The notes under the pieces were generated by a model. It was not told where the DNA came from. It saw nothing but the letters and a program-made list of their open reading frames with translations, and searched no databases. Shown here piece after piece: positions 12,001 to 21,048 of a stretch of DNA of 64,000 nucleotides. The stretch lies in the NCBI GenBank assembly GCA_002179805.1, contig NAVB01000053.1, positions 1 to 64,000 on the forward strand, given 5' to 3'. Origin of the DNA: Acanthamoeba lenticulata (taxonomy: Eukaryota; Discosea; Longamoebia; Acanthamoebidae). The position numbers and the translations under genes were made by a program. Every line of letters begins with the position of its first letter. The stretch's first letter is position 1.

Positions 12001-12056
12001 TCCTTCACGGCATCGACCCGGCCACCAGTTCGTCTCACTCCAGCAGCCGCGTTTAA
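9003..12056 (+). CDS. Proline-rich protein with eleven tandem 36-39-residue basic repeats
   Basis: Uninterrupted frame of 1017 codons. I chose ATG 9003 (MSTIYFPRAPPPP) because it follows a likely 5'-UTR intron and coding composition begins there; the frame is open further upstream. Residues about 75-480 hold eleven repeats, each a polyproline run, then MRLERGINLPG, a predicted helix SLREQLKPSV and a basic patch RKLKAKR. A degenerate twelfth follows. The rest keeps short proline motifs (PAAPPAP, PPPLPPRP, PPLPPRP: SH3- or profilin-type ligands), several Glu-rich helices, a low-complexity Thr/Met/Ala/Pro segment (about 11450-11700) and a basic C-terminus. No catalytic domain, signal peptide or membrane segment is seen. 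An actin- or adaptor-binding scaffold is likely by composition; the repeat is not one I can name. AATAAA lies at 12074. Confidence 0.85.
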   Translation: MSTIYFPRAPPPPRATYVFLPEELPPLDFQHQLLNQAQRLKKTEFVEKTFKERYDVEHAASTDQLKATSGRQAVDVPPPPPVMRLERGINLPALSLKDQLKQTRQHIKASRVPVAPLPPPAMRLTRGINLSGISLRDQLKPFVRKLKAKRMSQIPPAPPAMRLERGINLPGMSLREQLKPSVRKIKAKRIPPPPPAMRLERGINLPGMSLRDQLKPSVHKIKAKRIPPPPPAMRLTRGINLPGTSLREELKPSVRKLKAKRIPPPPPAMRLTRGINLPGTSLREELKPSVRRLKARRIPPPPPAMRVERGINLPGTSLRDQLKPSVRKLKAKRIPPPPPAMRLERGINLPGTPLREELKPSVRRLKAKRIPPPPPVMRLERGINLPGTSLREQLKPSVRKLKAKRIPPPPPAMRLERGINLPGTSLREQLKPSVRKLKAKRMPEAPPRPLAMQLERGVNMPGLSLRDQLKPSVRRLKAKRMPAAPPAPPAASLRLAAAKPLKELLASAVSERADHGRTLPEEVQREFLEAAKDKHRAMTEREVPLAPAAPAPVLNAVPPLHHTISEEAAEAAQEMSRAHYPPMAPAAPAPDLIPRDAVLEQPLKEQLIPVAVKTIQHVPALVVEPKAVEKETSFRGVPAAPPAPGPFQIYRPSRLFTLDRPFKDELADAVRMKMSRRDDQMREAQRSFAAPPPLPPRPAEMRVPKQHKMKKKVAPPLPPRPAETLALMESMRGNVVVHAAEVVISHAPLMEKEIIEERPVEIKVEHHIQPVVHEVEHRIQPIIKTEATTERTIIVQDKNVMLPPIIEPPVVVSTGIPTTATTMPTRAATTVASPVMTTPLTMATPVSPAMATTISSPGMTTPLTMATPLTTATPVSPTMAASVLPSVPIMTTPMAAGPINVRSAGPVGGGMLDAEQRLGLGAVAPLMSGEREIMLERPAMATHHAPHSGAAPVASTLSPTSSTTNRGRRGSIGMKIKGAMKEVQGTLTRNPAKKEEGKMLLHGIDPATSSSHSSSRV
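9228..10443 (+). repeat. Tandem coding repeat array (core of seven exact 108-bp units)
   Basis: Units 4-10 span 9570-10325, which is exactly 7 x 108 bp with no length variation. Units 1-3 and 11, on the flanks, are 117 bp because the proline segment carries three extra residues (for example MSQIPPAPP or MPEAPPRPL). Differences inside the core are mostly synonymous or conservative (E/T, Q/E, K/R), and neighbouring units 9 and 10 are nearly identical. This suggests recent expansion or homogenisation by unequal exchange from an older, longer unit. Confidence 0.93.
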
Positions 12057-12073
12057 GTGTTCCCTTTTTAAAC

Positions 12074-12079
12074 AATAAA
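12074..12079 (+). terminator. Polyadenylation signal AATAAA of the repeat-protein gene
   Basis: Canonical AATAAA 18 nt after the stop codon at 12054-12056, followed by a T-rich stretch. The tRNA gene starts 40 nt further on, so the mRNA 3' end must fall in a very short space. Confidence 0.6.
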
Positions 12080-12118
12080 TTTTTTACAACAACTTGCTTA
12101 ATTCAAAGATTTTATGGT

Positions 12119-12190
12119 GGGATGTTGGTGTAATGGGAAGCACGCTGGCCTCCAGAGCTAGAGGTACGGGTTCAACTCCTGTACATCCCC
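12119..12190 (+). tRNA. tRNA-Trp (anticodon CCA), no intron
   Basis: A full cloverleaf can be drawn. The acceptor GGGATGT pairs with ACATCCC (12119-12125 with 12183-12189). The D stem GTGT/GCAC encloses loop AATGGGAA. The anticodon stem CTGGC/GCTAG (one G-U pair) encloses loop CTCCAGA with T33 and anticodon CCA at 12152-12154. The variable loop is AGGT and the T stem ACGGG/CCTGT encloses TTCAACT. Internal promoter A box (TGGTGTAATGGG) and B box (GGTTCAACTCC) are present, and a TTTT stop for RNA polymerase III lies at 12194-12197. The anticodon loop is the same as in eukaryotic tRNA-Trp. The discriminator reads C, where eukaryotic tRNA-Trp normally has A. tRNA-Gly(TCC) was considered, but that register would put C at position 33. 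Confidence 0.88.
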
Positions 12191-12412
12191 CAGTTTTAAA
12201 CGCCATCCACTGTAGCCACAGCAAGTGCAAACACTCCTTGCGGCCGTCAGTTGATGGAGTGGCCGCTCGATGTGTGCCCCTTCGTGCGGCCGTGTTCATG
12301 GATCAACTTTTTAATTGGGGTAAAGTGAAGAAAAAGTACATAAAGGTGCTTCAAAACTGTTGTTAACAACCCATTCGCTCTCACAACACCCCAGTCCCCT
12401 TCAACAATCACG

Positions 12413-14038
12413 CTACTTGGCGACGGTCGAACGGGCGTAGGCGATGAAGTGCTTACGGAGCTCCATCTCGCCGCGCAGCAACTCGAACACGCCTTGCACA
12501 TGCGCGTTCGACACGGCACCACCTGAACGAACGAACAGCGCCATTCGAAAGTCAGCTCCTGAGGAGGGCGGAGGAGCTAGAGGCGCCGGTGCGCGGCCGA
12601 ACGCGTGCGTACCAGTGGTGATGAGGCTGACGTCGTTGGAGGGCGCCAGCATGGAGACGCGGCCCTGGTCGGCGTTCTGGCGGCAGAAGACGACCGACCC
12701 GCCGCGCTTGGCCGCCAGGATGACCGCCGGCTCGAGGCCCACCGCCCGCGTGCAGTGGAGCACGACGTCGGCGCCGCCCCGGCTCGACCGTCGCACAAAG
12801 GACAACAGCTCCGCTGCGTTTCGTGCGTTCCTGTTGGCCGCGGCTTTCACGGTGAGCGCGAATAAGCGATGCGCTGCTTGCGGCGTTGGACGTACGCCTT
12901 GTGGACGAGGTCGGCCTTCTTGAGGGCGCGGGCGGCGTCGAGGTGGACGTCGTCCTTGTCGATGGCGATGATGCGGGCTGCCGGGGCCAGCTTGCGCAGG
13001 AGGCAGAGGGCCGTCAGGCCCAGCTTGCCCAGACCGACCACTGCCAGCGTGATGGGGACCGCCCCTGACGATGACGACGACGATGAGGCCGCGACCGCCG
13101 CCATGACCGCGCGCTCGACCTGAGCCGCGAGGCAGGTGGCCACGTCGACCACCACGGCAGCCACGTCCATCTCGAACTCGGGCGGCGGGACCACAAACGA
13201 CGCGCGCGCAAAGGCCACCGCCGTTCCCTTGGCAAACACGAACCTCTCGCCTGCATTTCATCAAATAATTATATAATTATTTAGAATTAGCAAATCAATA
13301 AAATCAAATGTTAATAAAAAAAGAAAAAGAAAAAAAGAGAAACGCACCCAAGATGTTGTCGACAGAGGTGAGCTTGAGGGGGATGGACGAAAGCGAGTAG
13401 ACGGGGATGACCCGGTCGCCCTCCTTGACGTCGACTTTGCCCTGCAGCGCGCTGCCGACCTGCTGGACGGTGCCCACGAGCCAGCCCCTGTCGCGGACGT
13501 CCTCGCCCGGCGGGGCGTCGATCTTGCCCGACTCGGCGAGGGCGTGGAGGAGGCCCTGGCCCAGGTTGTCGGCGCCCTGCTTCTTGAGCGAGAGCACGAG
13601 GTTGCGCTCCGGCAGGTAGAGCAGCTGCACAGCGATCAACACCTCGTGCGGGTTGAGCAGCGTCGGGCTGTTGTCCAGCCGCTTGGCAAAGTGGGGCAGG
13701 GTCGTGTTGGCCTGGCCACCCACCACCATCGTCATCATCAGCAACTACATGACGTGGCGTGGTGGTGATGAAGAAGAAGAAGAAGAAGAAGAAGGAAGAG
13801 GGCGCACCTGCTCCTCCTCGTCGATGACGCGATGGAAGCCGTACTCGGCCAGGACGGCCTCCTCGGAGATGTCCTCAGAGATCAGACGCGACTTGGTCTC
13901 GTCGTCCTGCTCCTCCTTGAGCTCGCGCTCACGCGCCTCCTCGGGCTTCTTGCCCTGTTGCTGTTGTTGGGCCTTCTGCTGTTGCTGCACCAGTCGTAAC
14001 GAAGCCGACCTGCTTAGCCCCAACCATGTCAGCCTCAT
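12413..14038 (-). CDS. L-erythro-3,5-diaminohexanoate dehydrogenase-like enzyme (Kdd family)
   Basis: NAD(P)-dependent medium-chain-type oxidoreductase. The start at 14038 (MRLTWLGLSRSASLRL) gives an Arg/Ser/Leu amphipathic leader without acidic residues, like a mitochondrial presequence. A Gln- and Glu-rich stretch follows, then YGFHRVID and, after an intron (13806-13757), RLDNSPTLLNPHEVLIAV. Further on come WLVGTVQQVG, VKEGDRVIPVYSLSSIPL, the Rossmann motif VVGLGKLG (about 13045-13020) followed by IIAIDKD, and GADVVLHCT and GSVVFCRQNADQGR. The C-terminus is ELRKHFIAYARS, with stop CTA at 12413-12415. The YG.HRVI / LDN / EVLI.V / (I/V)GTV..(V/I)G pattern is what I recall of Kdd, known mainly from bacterial lysine fermentation. 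A role in lysine or beta-amino-acid breakdown is inference; another MDR is possible. Confidence 0.68.
13770..13793 (+). repeat. (GAA)n microsatellite in an intron of the Kdd-like gene
   Basis: Eight GAA/AAG trinucleotides in the intron between the first and second coding exons of the minus-strand gene. It is a simple repeat with no coding meaning on that strand. Confidence 0.85.
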
Positions 14039-14217
14039 ATTTTCATTTGCAAGCAAATAAATAAATACAAAATGATTGAATAAACAGTAGAAAATTGTAA
14101 ATAGTAAAAATAAAAATAAAAAAAGATTGAATCAATGGTTAGATGGTTAGGAGTTAGGCATGTAGAAGCAATAAACATTTGTCCAAGTTCCCTTTCCATG
14201 CGGGCGGCAAGGGAATG

Positions 14218-17200
14218 TCAAGCAGGCACAAGGCCGCCCGTGCAATACCTCTTCTCCTTGAGCTTGATGGGATGGTAGATGCTGAGGGAGCCAAAGGTCG
14301 ACGATCGATCGCTGCGCTCGGTCATGGGTCCCTTGTCCATGCGGCTGTCGTGCCGGTCGTGGCCGACGGACCTCTTGCTGCCGCCCAGCAGGTTCGACAC
14401 CGAGGCCGGAATGAGCCGCGGACTGAGCAGCAGCGCCGCCGTCGCGGACGACGACATCGACTCGAACATGAGACTTTGTGCGCCACCGCTCGTGCCCGCG
14501 CTGGCGAGCGGGCCGAGCGCCAGCGGTGGAAGCACGACCGCCGGCGCGGACGCGCGGAGCGGTCGAGCGGGAGATGAAGAGGAGCTGGAGAGGAGTGTCC
14601 TCTCGTCAGCACACAACCCCGTTCAGATAAATATCTATATATATCTGGCAATATATAGATATATATCTCTGTAGACACCTTATGCATGTGTGACTGCGGC
14701 TGCACGCACATACCTGGACACCCCCTGGATGGAATATACTAATAATGTAGACATAAAATGGATAATATAAAATAGAAAGAAAGAATAAAGAATATCCATA
14801 TAATAATAATACCTGCTCTTGGTGTCGGTGCTGGAGTTGAGGGAGGAGACAGGCGACGAAGTCGACGAGAGCGGCGACCCGGCGGTGTTGGACGTGCCGG
14901 ACGTCGAGCGCGTCAGGACCGGCGTCTGCAGCAGCTGGTACGTGTTGTAGTAGTAGTCTGCGGCGGACAGCGCCAGGTTCATGTCAGCAAACGACGAACA
15001 TGTGGGGAAACGAGGAAGGTGTGTGTGTGTGCGGTATTTACCCTCAAACGCGACGCACTCGCACTGCGACTGCAAAAAGTCAGAGGGCAGGAAGACGGTC
15101 TGCGCCCGATGCGTGCACTTGATGCTGGTGACGTCGCTTCCGCTGATGGGCTTCTGCCGGTTGGGCTCTAGGTAGATCACGTCTCCCACGTCGACCCGCA
15201 CGCTGCATTTTTACAAATTTAAAAATCATTAATAAATAGATTTAAAAAACAAAATGATAAAAAAAAAGACGAACCTGATGGGCGTCTCGGCGCTGAAGGG
15301 TGCGAGGGCACGGTAGGTCACGGGTGGCGCCGTCTTAAGACGATCGAGGATGGTGGAGAAGGCCGGTCGCTCCGATGGGATTCCCGACCAGCACGACGTT
15401 GTCAGGTCCCTGCGAGGTGGCCGCGAGCGTCAGTCAACACGCTGTGGCTAATAGAGGTGGCTGTTAAAAACGCACATGAAGAAGGGCGGGCAGTCGTCGG
15501 GCAGGTCGGGGCGCTTGCCGTCGACGACCTCGAGCTCGATCTGGAAGCGGGTCTTCTTGCCGAACGGGAACTTGCGCGTATAGATCTCGTACAGGATGAT
15601 GCCGTACGAGTACACGTCGGCCTTCTCGGTGTACTCTTCGTTGCGCATGACCTCGGGCGCGAGCCAGATCGGGTTGTCGACGGTGCGCCCGGCGATAGTG
15701 GGCGCCAACGACCGAGCCGTGCCAAAGTCGGCCACCTTGGCCATGATCTGGCCGTCGGGGCCCATGCACAGCTTTTTAAAGGCCGCGGTGGTGAGGGAAG
15801 GGTCAGTCGACTGGGTCAAGCTCCTCTCGAGACCAAAAAATAATAATAATAAAGGCGCATGTGCGTACCAAAATGTTGGGCGACTTGAGGTCGCGGTGGA
15901 TTCGGGGCGGGGTCTGCGAGTGCAAGAAGTTCATGCCCTTGGCCACGTCCTCGGCGATCTTCAAGCTCTGCTGCCACGTGATCTTGATCTTGACGTCCTC
16001 CAGGTACGAGTGCAGGTTGCCTTTGTTATGGTGGTGGTTGAACGGGTTCGTTAGTGAGGCCTGCCGTGAGGACAACGGGACAGCGGCAGCGGGCAGGGGG
16101 AGGCCGAGTACCGAGCTCCATGAATTCGGTTATGATACAGGGAGGGTTGAGGCAGATGCCCTTGAGCAGCACGATGTTCGGGTGATCCACGACGCTCATG
16201 AACTTGACCTCAGCACGGAACTCCTTGAAGCCCTTGGCGTTGCTCAGCTTCTTCACGGCCACGGTCGTTCCCTCGTAGTTGGCCTTATATACATCCGCAT
16301 AGGCGCCTAGAGAAAAAGGCCACTCAGTTAGCCACTGAGCAGCGGTTGGCTTGAACAGGAGGAAGGTCGCACCCTGGCCGATGACGGGGCCCATCTCGAT
16401 CTTGGAGAAGGCTACCTTCTTGTACTGGGCCATGGCGATGTCGGGCACGAGCTCAGTGAGCGGCACTTCGATTCGGCCGATCACGCCCTGAGGCCATAAA
16501 AACGCATGCAGGCAGTAGCATAAGGGAGAAGTGAGCCCTTCCACTTCAATCGCTACGATAGATCGAAACGTGAGGTGCAAAACGTACGCTCTGGCAGAGA
16601 AGCACTTTTCGATCCTCGGCTGATGCGAGCTCGCACTCATCGAGAGTGAATAAATACACGTCCTTCTGTACAAGAGGCCACGCGTGAGTTTTAAAGCAAT
16701 AAGCAATAAAATAAGAATTTAAAAAAAAAAAAAAAGAGGCGGCAACGGAACCTTCTTCTCCCGAATGCAGTGAGTACAGGGAACCTTGATCTCAGTAAAG
16801 GTCACGCCGAACCAGTCGCGCAGGATGTCGACCTCCTCCTCGATCGACGAAATCATGTCTGCTCAACCCCAACCGTGCAATGTTGACGTCGCGGTCAGCC
16901 TTGGCCCAAGACACCTCACACTCCACGCCCCGTCAAGAACAACACGTGCCTTGGAGGGCGGTCGGGCTGGCCGACCGGACGTAAACCGAGAGGGTGCCCT
17001 GGCCGTGGTCCACTTGGACAAGACTCCAGGCGTCGCCCCGAAGGTTCTCCACCACCATGCCGTGCTTCCAGTGCAGCCTTCAAACCACACGCTGGGTCAG
17101 CCCGTTGAATCCAACAACAACGCGAAAAAGCACACGGCAAAAAGAGTTTGTGTGAGACGCGCACCGGCTCTCGCCGCTGTGGAGCAGCCGGACGATGACC

Positions 17201-20200
17201 TGCGGGAAGAAGGGCAGGGGCAGGAAGCTGAACCGCCAGATGCGGCCGATCTGCAGAGGCGCCGTCTCGTCCACCACCGGCCACTCCTTTTCGAGCGTGC
17301 CTGTGTGGGGCGACACGTATGAGTGTCGTTGCCACCACGAGACGACGATGACGACAAAGACGGTGATGATAATCATTGAGAGCGCACCTGGAAGCGGGTC
17401 GGGGTTGAGAAGGCAGGGCACGAGGGACTCGTCCTCGAGGGTGAACTCGGGCGGCTGGCCGGTGTCCTCGACGTGATTGGCCTGGAAGTAGCCCGTCTGG
17501 CCGTTATGCATGCCCTTCCACCACCGGCCGACCTTGGGCTTCTCCAGCAGCATGATCTTGTCGCCGACCTTGAACGACAGCTGGTTCTGCGTGCGGCCGG
17601 TCACTGACTCCACGGCCCGCAGCACGATTCGCTTCCGTCGCAGGCGGAACGTGATCTGGAACTTCTCTATTGTGGTGATTGTTGTTGTTGTTGGACGAAA
17701 TGGTGAGTCATTATCAAGGCAAGCACATCGTGAGGACGGTGGTGATGGTACCGAGGAGAAGGAGGAGGTGGGGGTGGAGGTAGGCCGGATACTGGTCGCC
17801 CTTCCAGATGTGGTTGAAGAGGAACTTGTGCTGGAGGATGCCCTTCTCGAGCATGGTCTTGGAGGAGACGACGGTGGCCATGACCTCGGTGAGCCACCTC
17901 GGGTCGAGGATGACGATGTCAGAGAGGCCGGCCTTGCGGAAGTAGACCAGGGAGCCGAGCTCGTTGAGGAACTCCATGGCGCGGATGAGCTCCTCCTCGT
18001 CCTCAAGCTTGGGGATGTTCATGGCCATCACGCGGAACTCCTCAAAGTAGACCGTGGGCGGCTTCTTGAGGTAGGCCAGCTCGACCCGCTTGCGCTCGAC
18101 CATCCGCTCGAGCTCGAGGTAGATCTTGGGGATCTGCTCGCCCATGGTCCTCTGCTTAAGCGCGGCCTTCATGATGACCATCTTGAGCTCCTTGATGCCC
18201 TTGCCCGACATGCAGCTCACCGGCATGAACTCCTTCACGCCAAAGCTCGCAAACTGGTCCTGCATCTTGAGGAAGGTCTCGTTGATCTGCGACGGCGAGC
18301 ACAGGTCCTGCTTCGTGCCCACGCAGATGATGGGCGCGCCCTTGGCCTTGGCGTTGATGCTCTGCAGCCAGTACGACACCCGGCTGAAGTTGCCGGCGGC
18401 GATGTCCGGGTCCGTCAGGTCAAAGACGCAGAGGTAGAGCGAACGCCGCGAGAGGTAGAACTGATGGGTGCTGTAGTAGACCTCCTGGCCGGCAAAGTCC
18501 CACACGGCAAAGGTCACCGGCTTGTTGCCCCAGTTGTCCTTCATCAGTTTGTCCGCAATTTCTGCACGATTCGTGCACGCAAATGGAGCTCATGGTGAGA
18601 CAGGGAAGGCATATGGCCCAAGAAGCAGGAACGAACCGGCAAACTCGGTGGCAAATTCGGGGACGGGGATGTCCCAGTTGTTGATGTCAATGCCGTCGGT
18701 GGAGAGGGGCGCCTTTTCGATGCGTTTGTTGTTCATGAGGTAGTAGGAGAGCGACGACTTGCCGGCCGCCTCCTTGCCCACGAACATGAGCTTCATGCGG
18801 TAGCACCGCTCGGCACCCTTGTGCAAGTCCCTGTGAGCGTAGCACGACAGGTCAGCCACCCCCCAATGACGCGCACACACACAGAGGCGAGCAAGCGGCG
18901 TACCGCAGGTAGGCGAGGATGCCGCGAGTCATGTTGGCGAGGGCCTCGGGCGGTAGGAAGCCGTCGAGGAAGTTGCCCTTGAGTTTGAGGTCCTCGAGCT
19001 GGGTCATGCTGCCCATCTCGCCGGGGAGGGAAGTGAGCTGGTTGTTCTCGAGGTCGAACTTGCGGAGATTAGTGAGGCGGGTGATCTCCTTGGGCAGGTG
19101 GGTGAGGGCGTTGTTCTTGAGCTCGAGCGTGTGAAGATTGACCATGTCGAGGATGGCCATCGGGAAGAAGAAGAGCTTGTTGTCGCTCAGCACCAGCTTC
19201 TTGACCTCCTTCATGTACTTGCCCATGTTCTTGGGGATGTGGGTGTTGTCCAGGCCCCGCTTGCGGAAGGAGATCTCGGTCTTGCCCTCGCTCACGGCCG
19301 TCGACACCTCATTCTGCACCTTCTCCATCATCTTCTTGCGCTTGTTGAGGTCCTTAGCCTCCTTCGACGAAGGGAAGGCTACCGACGCCGCGGCCTCGGC
19401 AAACACCAACCGGATCTCCTCGTCGAGCGCCTTCTCGTCCTTGGTGATGGACTCGATCTCTGTCGACGCCGCCGGCGACGTCCCATCGTCGCCCTCCCCG
19501 CCGGCTTGCTGCGCAGCGGCGGTACCGCCAGTGGACTGGTTCAGGGCCGGCTGGCTTTGCTGCCCTTGCTGGCTTGGAGGACTCTGCGGGCTCGAGGCCG
19601 TCATTCGGCGCTTGGCGCCGCAGCTCAGCTCCCAGTAGCGGTGGGCCTTGAGCTTTTTGGCCAGCTCCTTGCCCTACGCAGCGCAACAGGTCATATAAGC
19701 ACCACTTCCCAAGTGCACAGCACTACATCAACAACACGGCAGGGGAGGACGGGACGCACCTGCACGAGGGTCATGTGGTTGGTGCGCGCCGTGCGCAGTA
19801 TGGTGCTCGTGCAGACGAGGCCGTAGGGCGTGCCGGGGCAGTGCTGGGACAGTTCAGGAATCCACTGCAGCGGCGGCACCGATAATCCAAGAGCAGGAAG
19901 GACGTCAATCGATTTGTTGTTAGGCCAGAGGGCGAAGAGTGTGACGTACGCGAGTAAGGAGGTGCCGCTGGGCTTCATGGTCGTCGACGGAGAAGAAGAT
20001 GAGGAAGAGGTCGGTCCTCGGGTAGGCAAACAGTCGGTTGTGCTCTTCGGGAGCGGCGTCGACGATCTCGACAGCCACGGCAACAGGCTTGGCGCTGCCC
20101 TCTGCTGCAGGCACATCTCCTTCGAAGACGACGTTCTTATGCGCGTCGGTGGTGTTGGTGATCGTCGTGGTAGTGCCTCCCTCGGCGGTGGGGCTGAATA

Positions 20201-20333
20201 GCTTCTGCTTAAGGGCAGGGTTGGCGCGCAAGTAGCGTCGCAAGATTTCCGATTTGTAAGATGTCCTTGCGTCGCCAATGCAGACGATCTTGAATCGTTG
20301 CGGCTGTCCTTTGGGCGTTCCAACTTCTGCCAT
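14218..20333 (-). CDS. Roco kinase: Rho-like domain, LRRs, Roc, COR with inserted SH3, TKL kinase, C-terminal SH3-like
   Basis: Large multi-exon signalling protein, start MAEVGTPKGQ at 20333. (1) 20300-19620: small-GTPase-like domain with FKIVCIGD, a P-loop reduced to GDARTSYKS, and terminal YWELSCG. (2) 19250-18900: about four leucine-rich repeats (LHTLELKNNALTHLPKEI, LRKFDLENNQLTSLPGEM). (3) 18820-18290: Roc GTPase with GKEAAGKSSL, WDFAGQE and GTKQDL. (4) 18240-16760: COR with ILDPRWL, EKFQITFRL, VPCLL, FSFLPLPFFPQVIVRLL and CTHC; a classic SH3 (LSFKVGDKI, RWWKG, GYFQANHVED; 17660-17465) sits inside it. (5) 16420-15370: intact TKL kinase with GQGAYADVY, VAVKK, HRDLKSPNIL, DFGTA, APE. (6) 15320-15060: second, weaker SH3-like fold (YRALAPFSAETPI, VDVGDVIYLE, FLPSDF), then a Ser-rich tail. 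The final residues before TCA at 14218 are less certain because GTATTG near 14250 could be a donor. Confidence 0.88.
14631..14662. other. 12-bp perfect inverted repeat in a Roco intron
   Basis: ATATCTATATAT (14631-14642) and ATATATAGATAT (14651-14662) are exact reverse complements around the 8-nt loop ATCTGGCA. It lies in the intron spanning about 14813-14600 of the Roco gene. AT-rich introns can give such hairpins by chance; no function is claimed. Confidence 0.75.
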
Positions 20334-21048
20334 CGTAAGGCGAAGCTAGTGGAATTAATTTATAAGTGATAAAAATCGAAAGTCGCTCTCGCGTGTCGAT
20401 TAATGGCAAATTAACCCACACTAGTGCCGCTGGTAGACGTGAGCCGACGGAAAGGAGAAGGGGAAGAGGACGAGGAGGAGCTGTTTTGTGATGCTTCTTT
20501 CTGGGTTGGCCCTTTTCCCAGATTTCCTTTCAGAATCAAGAGCGAAAACGACGACAAAGATGGGGGTCGCAGCCTTCGCTCTCTTCCTCTCGCGCTCTAT
20601 GAATCCAAGGGCACACGGTTCGCCTTCGTTTCGTTGCACAAACGACGGGCAGACGGTTGGCGAGCGCGACGGAGTGCTGGCCCTATCGAAATTTCAGCTC
20701 TGCCCAACCGCTGTGCTCCCCGACTGCTAGAAGTCCGAAATTACATGCTGCGGACCGGACGACATGAGCCTTGGTGATGACGCTTGTCTAGGGGTTCGTC
20801 ACGCCGATGTCAACACGGCCGCCACCACGGCCAGAGAACGTGCGATAAGGTATATAACGCTGAGTTTATTTCGTGATTGTTGCAGCACCTTGTCACGTGA
20901 GGCGAACCTCCTCGTGGTCATCGGCTCCTGATCAGAGGGAGTAGAGTACAAGGAAAACAAGAGATACAAGTTGAATGAGGGCACTAAAAGGAGGAAGCGG
21001 ATCCAGAGAAGAGGCGTGAAGCACGCAACAAGAAGCCTCCGTGGAGTT
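20334..21048. other. Intergenic stretch without a recognised gene
   Basis: 715 bp between the Roco start (minus strand) and the stop codon of the BAR-type gene, also on the minus strand. It should hold the Roco promoter and the 3' UTR of the BAR-type gene. Open frames exist on both strands (for example 20424-20777 plus) but none has family similarity, and they overlap each other. Confidence 0.6.

Noticed and set aside
12119..12190. tRNA-Gly (TCC) reading of the tRNA
   Set aside because: That register would put C and not T at position 33 and breaks the anticodon stem; the loop CTCCAGA is the Trp type.
17510..18598. Open plus-strand frame of about 362 codons
   Set aside because: Antisense to the Roc-COR exons; coding bias and motifs are on the minus strand.
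20424..20777. Possible plus-strand gene of about 117 codons upstream of Roco
   Set aside because: No family similarity, no typical codon bias, overlapped by an equal minus-strand frame; treated as intergenic.
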